Part shown: piece by piece, positions 18,751-25,254 of the stretch
Numbering within the stretch: position 1 is the stretch's first letter
Layout: every line of letters begins with the position of its first letter
Assembly (NCBI GenBank): GCA_052389555.1
Contig: JBQTHV010000109.1
Location: 7,450 to 71,449 of the forward strand
Direction of reading: 5' to 3'
DNA: 64,000 bases
Source of the DNA: JABFSM01 sp052389555
GTDB lineage: Bacteria; Gemmatimonadota; Gemmatimonadetes; Gemmatimonadales; GWC2-71-9
The notes under the pieces: model-generated
What the model saw: the letters and a program-made list of their open reading frames with translations, nothing else
Database searches by the model: none
Told to the model about the DNA's origin: nothing
Position numbers and translations under genes: made by a program

Positions 18751-19361
18751 GGGAGCTGGGGGGTGCCCTGCCGGTCGAATTCGTCGGCAGCTTCCCCGAT
18801 CCGCTCCAGCCGCTCGACCCTTCCCTTCCCGAATTCGCGTTGCTCGGCCGGTCCAACGTCGGCAAGTCCACGCTGCTCAACCAACTGATCGGTCGTCGAG
18901 CGCTGGCCCGGGTGAGCAGGGCGCCCGGGAAGACCACCCTGCTCAACGTGTATCGGCTGCCGGCGGGTTACCTGCTCGACTTGCCGGGTTATGGCTACGC
19001 CCGGCGATCCAAGCAGGAGCGAGCGCGCTTCCGGAAGCTGGTGGAAGCCACAGTCACCCGAAGGCCCGGTCTCACCGGGATCATCTGGCTCCTGGATATC
19101 CGACATCCGCCCTCGCGCGACGACCTCACCGTGCGCAGCCTGCTTGAGCGGAGCGGGCGGCCGGTCCTGCCGGTCCTCACGAAGGCCGACAAGCTGACCC
19201 GAACTCAGCGCGCCCAGGCTGTTCGCGCCCGCGCCCAGGAGCTCGAGGTGCCGGCCGACGACCTCCTGGTCACCAGCGGTGCGACCGGGCTGGGCATCGA
19301 GGACCTCCGCGAGAGCATTCTCACCGCCGCAGCTACCGCAGGATGCTGTGAGAAGACCTGA
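18747..19361 (+). CDS. engB: Ribosome-biogenesis GTPase EngB (YsxC/YihA)
   Basis: 204 residues from a GTG overlapping the clpX TGA. G1 is GRSNVGKST and G2 is PGKTTLLNVY. G3 is DLPGYGYAR, the EngB hallmark. G4 is LTKADKL and G5 is TSGATGLG. It promotes 50S subunit assembly. The tig-clpP-clpX-engB order is common in bacteria. Confidence 0.95.
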   Translation: MRELGGALPVEFVGSFPDPLQPLDPSLPEFALLGRSNVGKSTLLNQLIGRRALARVSRAPGKTTLLNVYRLPAGYLLDLPGYGYARRSKQERARFRKLVEATVTRRPGLTGIIWLLDIRHPPSRDDLTVRSLLERSGRPVLPVLTKADKLTRTQRAQAVRARAQELEVPADDLLVTSGATGLGIEDLRESILTAAATAGCCEKT

Positions 19362-19446
19362 CCCGCCCCTGGCGCAACCGGGGCCGGAACGGTACTCTCT
19401 TGCGCTAATTGCGTGATTACCCCGCACCACCGTTAGGGAGGCCCGC
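19362..19446 (+). promoter_or_regulatory. Leader with ribosome-binding site for the DUF4440-like lipoprotein pair
   Basis: The 85-bp gap contains TTGCGCTAATTGCGTGATTA, AT-richer than the surroundings. An optimal GGGAGG ribosome-binding site lies about 6 bases before the ATG at 19447. No terminator hairpin with a T-run was found after engB. Confidence 0.4.
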
Positions 19447-19953
19447 ATGTCGCCGCGTCGTGTGTTGGTCACCGCCGTCCTCTCCTTCGCCCTGGTCGCC
19501 TGCGCACCGCGGGGCGAGCAAACCGGCATGGCACCTGCCGCCGTAGATACAGCGGCCATGGTGGCTGCGGCGAATGATGTCTGGCAGCGCTGGATTGCGG
19601 CCGACACCACCGGCAATGTCGCGGCGCTGCTCGAGCTGGTTACCGATAGCGTCCGCATGGACTTCCGCGGGATGCCCCCGGTGATCGGCAAAGAGGCGTG
19701 GCGTCAGGCAGCGGAGAATGCATTCAAGGCCGCCAAGTATCCATCGATCACGATCACACCCGACATGACCGTGCCGGTGTCCGATTCGCTGATCTATCAG
19801 AACGGGAGCTACAGCGAGACCATCGTGATGGGCAATAACACGACGATGGACTACGGCCGCTACGCGACCGCCATTCGCAGAGGCGCCGATGGGCAGTGGC
19901 GGATAGCGTATCTCATCGGATTCTCCGACTCTACCGTTCCGGTCCGAAAGTGA
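19447..19953 (+). CDS. Lipoprotein with SnoaL/DUF4440-like fold
   Basis: 168 residues. The N-terminus MSPRRVLVTAVLSFALVAC has a lipobox (LVAC). The mature part is a small NTF2-like alpha+beta domain: VDTAAMVAAANDVWQRWIAADTTGNVAALLELVTDSVRMDF, then a GKEAWRQAAENAF segment and four beta strands ending GQWRIAYLIGFSDST. DUF4440/SnoaL-like proteins are diverse, and no active-site set can be assigned. The next gene is a paralogue only 11 bp away, and the two are a tandem duplication. Confidence 0.72.
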   Translation: MSPRRVLVTAVLSFALVACAPRGEQTGMAPAAVDTAAMVAAANDVWQRWIAADTTGNVAALLELVTDSVRMDFRGMPPVIGKEAWRQAAENAFKAAKYPSITITPDMTVPVSDSLIYQNGSYSETIVMGNNTTMDYGRYATAIRRGADGQWRIAYLIGFSDSTVPVRK

Positions 19954-19964
19954 GGAGCACATCC

Positions 19965-20456
19965 ATGCGATGCTTGGTGATGGTTTCGCTCACGGCGGTG
20001 CTGGCGATGGGCTGTGCTCCGCGCGAGGGAGGAATGGGAGCCGGGGTGGATACCGCCGCAGCGAGAGCCGGGATTGATTCCACCCGGGCCCGCTACGCCG
20101 CGCTCCTGATGGCCGGCGATGCCGCCGGGGTCGCAGCCCTGTACGAAGAGGAGGCCACGCTCGATGTGTATGGAGTGCCCCGGACCAAGGGGCGCGCCAA
20201 CATCCAAGCGACCATCGGCACGATGTACGGGATGGGGAAGTACACCGTCAGCGAGATCAACCCGATCAACACCAACGTCCGGACCAATGAGGACGCGAGC
20301 GAGATCGGTACCTACCACAACATGCGCGACTCCACCGGCGTGGTGACCCACGAGTGGGGCCGCTTTGCGGTAGGATTGCACAAGGGAGCGGACGGAGTCT
20401 GGCGGCTGACCTACGTCATGGCGTTCCCCGATTCGACCAAGCCAGGCGGGCAGTAA
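19965..20456 (+). CDS. Lipoprotein with SnoaL/DUF4440-like fold (tandem paralogue)
   Basis: 163 residues from the ATG at 19965. The signal peptide ends in lipobox AMGC. The mature region runs parallel to the previous protein: VDTAAARAGIDSTRARYAALLMAGDAAGVAALYEEEATLDVYG, GRANIQATIGTMYGMGKY, and C-terminal GVWRLTYVMAFPDSTKP. It is predicted to sit in the periplasm, anchored to a membrane. Function is unknown, and the pair probably shares a transcript. Confidence 0.72.
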   Translation: MRCLVMVSLTAVLAMGCAPREGGMGAGVDTAAARAGIDSTRARYAALLMAGDAAGVAALYEEEATLDVYGVPRTKGRANIQATIGTMYGMGKYTVSEINPINTNVRTNEDASEIGTYHNMRDSTGVVTHEWGRFAVGLHKGADGVWRLTYVMAFPDSTKPGGQ

Positions 20457-20460
20457 CTTC

Positions 20461-20550
20461 TCGGGACTCGGCACTCGGCTCTGGGGACTCGGCGATGATG
20501 CCGACCTGCCGAGTGCCGAGCGCCGAGCACCGAGTACCGAGTACCGAGCT
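20461..20550. repeat. Heptamer inverted array (GGGACTC / CACTCGG ... CCGAGTA)
   Basis: The left arm TCGGGACTCGGCACTCGGCT and right arm GCCGAGTGCCGAGCGCCGAG (continuing to GTACCGAGCT) are complementary around a GATGATGCCGACC loop. The array starts just after the lipoprotein stop and ends 11 bases before the next ATG. Confidence 0.88.
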
Positions 20551-20561
20551 AGATTCCGGGC

Positions 20562-21398
20562 ATGGTTCTCCGCCCACTCCGCCAACTCGCCCTCCCCGAA
20601 CCCGCCCGGAACGCCAACGACAGGTGGCTCGAGGAGCTCGACGCCGCGCTGAGCGCGCCGGGTGCCGACTGGGCCCGGATCTGCCGCGACACGCTCTTCG
20701 CCTTCTGGTATCCCGGTGCTGCGGGTTATGACGAGTTGCTCGCGAACCCGCGGACGGATCCCGCTCCCAGATCGGCGCTGCTCGCCCTCGACCCTCGCAA
20801 CATCACCCTGGAGCCCGAGTACTACGCCGAGGTAGACCTGGAGAAGTTCGCCCGGGTGAAGCCCCTGCTCTGGCTCTGGTACTCATTCGACCGCACCCCC
20901 GCCGGGGCCCAGAACGTGGAGCTCGGCGTCAAGCTCCGGAGGCTGCTTGCGCCGAGGATCTTCGCGCGCTGTGGCCGGAACTTCAAATGCTTCCAGCACG
21001 TCGAGTTCTCGTTCGGCTACAACCTGGAGGTGGGAGACGACTGCGTCATTCACCGGCACGTGCTGCTCGACGACCGGGGCGGCATCGAGCTGGGCAACCG
21101 GGTGAGCGTCTCGGATTACGCCAACATCTACAGCCACACCCACAGCATCGTGGACCAGAAGGACGTGACCGACGCGAAGACGGTGCTGGAGGACGACGTC
21201 CGCATCACCTATCACGCCACCGTGTTAGCCGGGGTGCGGGTGGGGCGCAACGGGATGGTCGGAGCGAACGCGGTCGCGACCAAGGACGTGCGCGCCTATC
21301 ACGTCTATGTCGGCATTCCCGCCAAGAGCATCCGGGTCAAGCCTAACGCGCCGCCGGAGGCGTATGTGACCGAACGGGTGGCGGGCCGGGAGCGGTAG
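20562..21398 (+). CDS. Left-handed beta-helix (hexapeptide-repeat) acyltransferase
   Basis: 278 residues. The N-terminal half is alpha-helical (LEELDAALSAPGADWARICRDTLFAFWYPG; FARVKPLLWLWYSFDRT). The C-terminal half has imperfect [LIV]-G-x4 hexapeptides: VEFSFGYNLEVGDDCVIHRHVLLDDRGGIELGNRVSVSDYANI, then HTHSIVDQKDVT and AGVRVGRNGMVGANAV, ending YVGIPAKSIRVK. This is the maltose/galactoside O-acetyltransferase superfamily, and SHTHS holds the likely catalytic His. The acceptor is unknown, possibly a cell-surface or storage sugar. Confidence 0.82.
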   Translation: MVLRPLRQLALPEPARNANDRWLEELDAALSAPGADWARICRDTLFAFWYPGAAGYDELLANPRTDPAPRSALLALDPRNITLEPEYYAEVDLEKFARVKPLLWLWYSFDRTPAGAQNVELGVKLRRLLAPRIFARCGRNFKCFQHVEFSFGYNLEVGDDCVIHRHVLLDDRGGIELGNRVSVSDYANIYSHTHSIVDQKDVTDAKTVLEDDVRITYHATVLAGVRVGRNGMVGANAVATKDVRAYHVYVGIPAKSIRVKPNAPPEAYVTERVAGRER

Positions 21399-21429
21399 CA
21401 CGGCCTCGCTGCGCCACACCCTGTTCGTC

Positions 21430-21738
21430 GTGTATGTCGGGTTGATGCTCTTGCTGCTCCTCCTTCCCGTACCGAAGCCGCCGAGCGGACTACCCGGCCA
21501 CTTCGACAAGCTGGTGCATTTCGCGCTGTTTCTCGGTTTTGCGACGATCTATCGGCTCGACCGGCAGCCCGGCATCGCGCGAGTGCTGCTGGTCTCCGCC
21601 GGGTTAGCCGGCGGGATCGAGCTGATCCAGGCCTTGCTGCCCTACCGGAGCGCGGACTGGCGGGATGCAGTCATCGGTTGGGCGGGAGCCCTCGTGGGAG
21701 CGGTGGTCGTGGGGATCGTCAAGCGGAGGGTTACCTGA
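21430..21738 (+). CDS. VanZ-like membrane protein
   Basis: 102 residues from a GTG. There is no other in-frame ATG, GTG or TTG before a stop. Three membrane segments are predicted: MYVGLMLLLLLLPV, VHFALFLGFATIYRL and a C-terminal GWAGALVGAVVVGIV. FDKLVHFALF and GGIELIQALLPYRSADWRDAVIGWAGALVG match the conserved VanZ pattern (K-hxxF; hEhhQ...R..dhxDhhxNhxGa). VanZ-like proteins have ill-defined roles in envelope physiology. The gene begins 31 bp after the acyltransferase. Confidence 0.72.
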   Translation: MYVGLMLLLLLLPVPKPPSGLPGHFDKLVHFALFLGFATIYRLDRQPGIARVLLVSAGLAGGIELIQALLPYRSADWRDAVIGWAGALVGAVVVGIVKRRVT

Positions 21739-21869
21739 GCTCTGGTCTGTTGGGAGGTTGAACGGTGATGGCGCTGATTGCGGTTTTCAGCCCCTCCCCG
21801 CGTCGGTTGGATTACAGGAGCGCCGAGCGTAGCTTGCAGGTTGGTCACCGGCCTATTCAGGAAGAACGC

Positions 21870-22283
21870 ATGCCGGTCACCGCGAGACTGCTTCAGAGGC
21901 TTCATGAGACTTTGGGCGATGCAGCAACGGGCGATCTATTCGTCTGGTGGGAGGAGGCAGCTACGGTAAACCGCACCGCGGTTCGGGACGTCGCGGACCT
22001 GTACTTTGAGCGATTGGACGCTCAGATGGACAAACGGCTGGGCGCCTATGATGCGCGCATGGAGAAGCGGCTAGGCGCTCTTGAGGCTCACCTGGGCGCT
22101 CTCGAAGCTCACCTGGAAACGCGCCTCGCGGAATTCAGGGCAGAATGGAAGGGAGACGTGGCGAAGCTGGAGAAGGAGATGGCCACACAGCAGGCCAGCC
22201 TCATCACATGGATGTTCATCTTCTGGATGAGCACCATCCTCCCCCTGGCAGGGCTGATGGTGGCTCTAGTCAGATCACTCTGA
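21870..22283 (+). CDS. Coiled-coil protein with C-terminal membrane anchor (DUF1640-like)
   Basis: 137 residues from the ATG at 21870, chosen because AGGAAG lies 5 bases upstream. An upstream in-frame ATG at 21765 lacks this. The N-terminal helix is LLQRLHETLGDAATGDLFVWW. A coiled coil follows (ADLYFERLDAQMDKRLGAYDARMEKRLGALEAHLGALEAHLETRL), containing near-identical 7-residue repeats of RLGALEA/HLGALEA type. A C-terminal transmembrane segment (WMFIFWMSTILPLAGLMVALV) completes it. The architecture resembles DUF1640 proteins. Function is unknown. Confidence 0.62.
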   Translation: MPVTARLLQRLHETLGDAATGDLFVWWEEAATVNRTAVRDVADLYFERLDAQMDKRLGAYDARMEKRLGALEAHLGALEAHLETRLAEFRAEWKGDVAKLEKEMATQQASLITWMFIFWMSTILPLAGLMVALVRSL

Positions 22284-22290
22284 ACTCGGG

Positions 22291-22854
22291 CTAGGGGACC
22301 CGCAGCACGTCCTCTACCGGCCCGCCGTCGCCTAATCCAATCAGCCGCACCGCTACCGCGATCTCTCTCCTAACCCGCGGCCAGCTTACCCGCGCCCGGG
22401 CCGCCAGCGGCCGCAGCCATTCGTACTCGTCGTGCTCGTCGCTCAGCACGACTTCGGCCTGGGGCGGGACGAACGCGGCGAACACCGGCACCAGCACGAC
22501 CTCATTGGTGCTGTGCCGGTAGAAGGCCTCGACCCGGCTCAGGTTGTAGAACTTCTCGGGACGTAACCCGGTCTCCTCGGTGAGCTCCCGGAGCGCAGTT
22601 GCGACCGGAGTTTCTCCCAGGTCAATGTGGGCATGCACCGCCTCCCAGGACCCCGGCGAGCGGCCCTTCGTGCTCCGGCGCAGGCAGAGCACCTCGAGCT
22701 CGTCGCCGCTCCCGCGCAACACCAGGACGTCAACGTAGGCAACTCGTACAGCAGGCGGTTGGGCGGTCGGGCGGCTGGGCGGTTGGGAATGGGGGCGCCG
22801 AGCGCCGGGATACCCTTCCCGACTCCCGACTCCCGATTCCCGACTCCCGCTCAC
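22291..22854 (-). CDS. Nudix hydrolase
   Basis: 187 residues if started at the GTG at 22854, which overlaps the upstream gspE-type gene stop (GTGA). The Nudix box is G-E-T-P-V-A-T-A-L-R-E-L-T-E-E-T-G-L, which satisfies GX5EX7REUXEEXGU. The first about 35 residues (SRESGVGSREGYPG...SQPPSRPTAQPPAV) are low complexity. They are translated from GGGAGTC/GGGAATC and GGGCGGTT arrays, and the Nudix fold itself begins at RVAYVDVLVLR. No better start exists near that point, so the array is apparently translated. The WEAVHAH and HSTNEVVLVPVF parts recall dATP/dihydroneopterin-type Nudix enzymes. The substrate is uncertain. Confidence 0.82.
   Translation of the reverse strand: MSGSRESGVGSREGYPGARRPHSQPPSRPTAQPPAVRVAYVDVLVLRGSGDELEVLCLRRSTKGRSPGSWEAVHAHIDLGETPVATALRELTEETGLRPEKFYNLSRVEAFYRHSTNEVVLVPVFAAFVPPQAEVVLSDEHDEYEWLRPLAARARVSWPRVRREIAVAVRLIGLGDGGPVEDVLRVP
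22753..22850. repeat. Heptamer arrays inside the Nudix 5' end
   Basis: A (GGGCGGT)n-like block at 22753-22790 and a (CCCGACT/CCCGATT)n block at 22817-22850, on the + strand, encode the N-terminal tail of the Nudix protein in its transcription direction. The second block stops at the preceding gene's TGA. Confidence 0.85.
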
Positions 22855-25124
22855 GCTTGTCGCCGGTTCAGGACGTTATGCAAGCGAGCAGCGAGCGCCT
22901 TGGCTCGGAACGGCTTGGTGAGAAAATCGTCGGCCCCGAGCTCGAGCACCCGCACTTCGTTGTCCTCGTCGCCCTTCGCGGTGAGCACGATCACCGGCAG
23001 CTGCCGGGTGGCGGGCCGGGACCGCAAGTGGGAGAGCACGGCATAGCCGTCCAACCCCGGCAGGTTGAGATCCAGGATCACGATGTCGGGGGCGTGCCGG
23101 TCCACTTCGTCGAGCGCCTCCGCGCCGTCGCGGGCCTCGACCACGGTAAAGCCCTGGCGCTGGAGCAGGTCGCGCATAACCCGCCGGAGCTGGTCCTCGT
23201 CGTCCACCAGGAGCACCATCGCCCCCTGGCGGGTCACCTCGGTCTGGACTGGCGGCAGCTCATCGGCGAGCTCAAACGTCGGCGTGAATTCGAGTACCGG
23301 TGCGGCCCGTGGCTCGGCACTCGGCCCTCGGCGCTCGGCAACAGCCCGGGAGTCGGGAGTCGAGAGTCGAGAGTCGAGAGCTTGCGGGCTCGTCCCGATT
23401 CCCGATTCCCGATTCTCGATTCCCGAACCATCCAGCCGTCCTTCCTCGCGCGGCGGTTCGGTCACCCGGAGCAGCTCGTCGATCGACGTCTCGCCGGTGA
23501 GCACGTGGCGTAACCCGCTGTCGAAGAGGCTCTCCATGCCCTCGGCGCGCGCCGCCGCCGCGATCCGGTCAGCCGTCGCCCCGCGGCCAATCATCCGCTC
23601 GAGCTCCGGGTTCATGACCAGGATCTCGAGGATCGCAAACCGGCCCCGGTATCCCGTCTGCGCGCACTCGGGGCAGCCGACCGCCTGATACAGCTGGGCG
23701 CCCGCCGGCAGGTGCTGCCTAACCCGATCTGGCAACCCCTCGGTCTGCGGCACCTTGCAGTGGCTGCAGAGCCGCCGGAGCAGCCGCTGGGCGATGATCC
23801 CGCGCAAGGCGGCGCCGACCTTGTACCCTTCCAGCCCGATGTCGACCAGACGGGTTACCGTATTGGGCGCGTCGTTGGTATGCAGCGTCGAGAGAACCAG
23901 ATGCCCGGTGAGGGAGGCCTGGATCGCGATCTGCGCGGTCTCCAGGTCCCGAATCTCGCCCACCAGCACCACGTCGGGGTCCTGCCGCAGGATCGAGCGG
24001 AGGGCCGTGGCGAATGTGAGCCCCGCCTTCTCGTGCACCTGCACCTGCACGACGTTGGATCCCAGCCGGTACTCCACCGGGTCCTCCACCGTCACGATGT
24101 TCACCCCTTCGCCCTGGATCTGCCGGAGCGCCGCGTAGAGCGTGGTGGTCTTCCCCGAGCCGGTTGGTCCGGTCACCAGGAGAATCCCTTCCTTGTGATT
24201 CAGCAACTCGCCCACCGTGTTCCGCTCTTCCAGCAGAAAGCCCAGCGCGTCGAGCGCGAGAATGGTGACCTTGGTGTTGAGAATCCGGATGACCGCCTTC
24301 TCGCCGAGCGAGGCGGGCAGCGTCGAGACTCGCAGATCCACCGGGTTGCCATTGACCGCTACCCGGCAGCGGCCGTCCTGCGGACGGAGCCGGTCCGCGA
24401 TATCCATTCCCGACATGATCTTGATGCGGGAGACGAGCGGAATTCCCGCCGAGCGCGGGATCTTCATCACCTGGCGTAACACGCCGTCGATCCGGTAGCG
24501 GACGATGACGCCGCCCTCCGACGGCTCAATGTGAATGTCACTCGCCCGGCAGGTAACCCCGTCCGCGATCAGCGTATCCACCAGCTTGATGATCGGACGG
24601 GCCTGGGCCTCCTCCGCGCTGGCCCGGTATTGCTCCGGCTCGTCGGTGAGTTGGGTGACTTCGGCGTCTTCCGCGAGCCCGGTGAGGAGCTTGGAGACCA
24701 CGTCGTCGGGGCGATACAGCTCATCGAGCTTTTCGCGAATCCGGTACGGCGAGAGCAGCAAGAGCCGCACTTCCCGGCCGGTCGCGAAGGCGAGCATCTT
24801 CTCCGCATCAATGTCGAACGGATTCGAGGTGGCGACTTCGAGATACGAATCGGTGGTGCGGATCGGGAGAACCTGGTACTTGCGGGCCACCTGTTCCGGA
24901 ACCGTCTCGAGCACCTGCGCTTCGAACATCCCGAGATCGGCGACCGGCATCCGGAACCGGGCCGACACCGCCTGCAATACCTGATCGTCAGTCAGCAACC
25001 GGCGCTCGACCACTGCTTCCCACAACGAGCTGCCCGGTCCTGCGTCACGCCGCATCGACGCGAGCTGGGCCTCAGGAACCAGGCTGGCAACGGTCGGAAA
25101 GAGCCACTCGTCGGTGAAGGGCAT
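22851..25124 (-). CDS. GspE/PilB-type secretion or pilus ATPase fused to a C-terminal response-regulator receiver domain
   Basis: 757 residues. The N-terminal T2SSE_N/MshEN-like domain is at about 1-160. The ATPase has VTGPTGSGKTTTLYAAL (Walker A), VEDPVEYRL (Asp box), LRSILRQDPDVVLVGEIRDLETA (Walker B), SLTGHLVLSTLHTNDAP (His box) and a tetracysteine zinc site CSHC...CPEC. After the DELLRVTEPPRE segment comes a linker of about 70 residues. Part of it is translated from inverted heptamer arrays. A full receiver domain follows: LLVDDEDQL, phosphoacceptor Asp in IVILDLNLPGLDG, Thr in VIVLTAKGDE and Lys in LTKPFRA. It probably powers a type II/IV machine under phosphorelay control. No other pil/gsp gene is in the window. 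Confidence 0.92.
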   Translation of the reverse strand: MPFTDEWLFPTVASLVPEAQLASMRRDAGPGSSLWEAVVERRLLTDDQVLQAVSARFRMPVADLGMFEAQVLETVPEQVARKYQVLPIRTTDSYLEVATSNPFDIDAEKMLAFATGREVRLLLLSPYRIREKLDELYRPDDVVSKLLTGLAEDAEVTQLTDEPEQYRASAEEAQARPIIKLVDTLIADGVTCRASDIHIEPSEGGVIVRYRIDGVLRQVMKIPRSAGIPLVSRIKIMSGMDIADRLRPQDGRCRVAVNGNPVDLRVSTLPASLGEKAVIRILNTKVTILALDALGFLLEERNTVGELLNHKEGILLVTGPTGSGKTTTLYAALRQIQGEGVNIVTVEDPVEYRLGSNVVQVQVHEKAGLTFATALRSILRQDPDVVLVGEIRDLETAQIAIQASLTGHLVLSTLHTNDAPNTVTRLVDIGLEGYKVGAALRGIIAQRLLRRLCSHCKVPQTEGLPDRVRQHLPAGAQLYQAVGCPECAQTGYRGRFAILEILVMNPELERMIGRGATADRIAAAARAEGMESLFDSGLRHVLTGETSIDELLRVTEPPREEGRLDGSGIENRESGIGTSPQALDSRLSTPDSRAVAERRGPSAEPRAAPVLEFTPTFELADELPPVQTEVTRQGAMVLLVDDEDQLRRVMRDLLQRQGFTVVEARDGAEALDEVDRHAPDIVILDLNLPGLDGYAVLSHLRSRPATRQLPVIVLTAKGDEDNEVRVLELGADDFLTKPFRAKALAARLHNVLNRRQA
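23313..23427. repeat. Inverted heptamer array encoding part of the ATPase-receiver linker
   Basis: One block is GGGAGTCGAGAGTCGAGAGTC (23347-23379) and its near reverse complement is CCCGATTCCCGATTCTCGAT (23394-23427), preceded by CACTCGGCCCTCGGCGCTCGG. It lies wholly inside coding sequence, in frame, between two folded domains. The corresponding peptide contains ENRESGIG and LDSRLSTPDSR. Confidence 0.88.
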
Positions 25125-25132
25125 TTGAGAGG

Positions 25133-25254
25133 GACCAGGGGCCAGGGGCCAGGGGCCAGGGGTTTGGATCGACGAAATCTAGCGGATGCCGGTGTCTCGC
25201 GAGGATCTGTTTACTGCAAGTCCCTGGCCTCTGGCCCCTGACCCCTGGCCCCTA
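25133..25254. repeat. Heptamer inverted array (CAGGGGC)n ... (GCCCCTG)n
   Basis: The left arm ACCAGGGGCCAGGGGCCAGG and the right arm CCTGGCCTCTGGCCCCTGAC (continuing to CCCCTAG) are complementary around a loop of about 55 bp. The TAG stop of the barrel-protein gene is the last unit of the array. Confidence 0.9.

Noticed and set aside
21765..21869. Longer start for the coiled-coil membrane protein
   Set aside because: The ATG at 21765 gives a 35-residue unrelated prefix, while the ATG at 21870 has a good AGGAAG ribosome-binding site and begins the helical domain.
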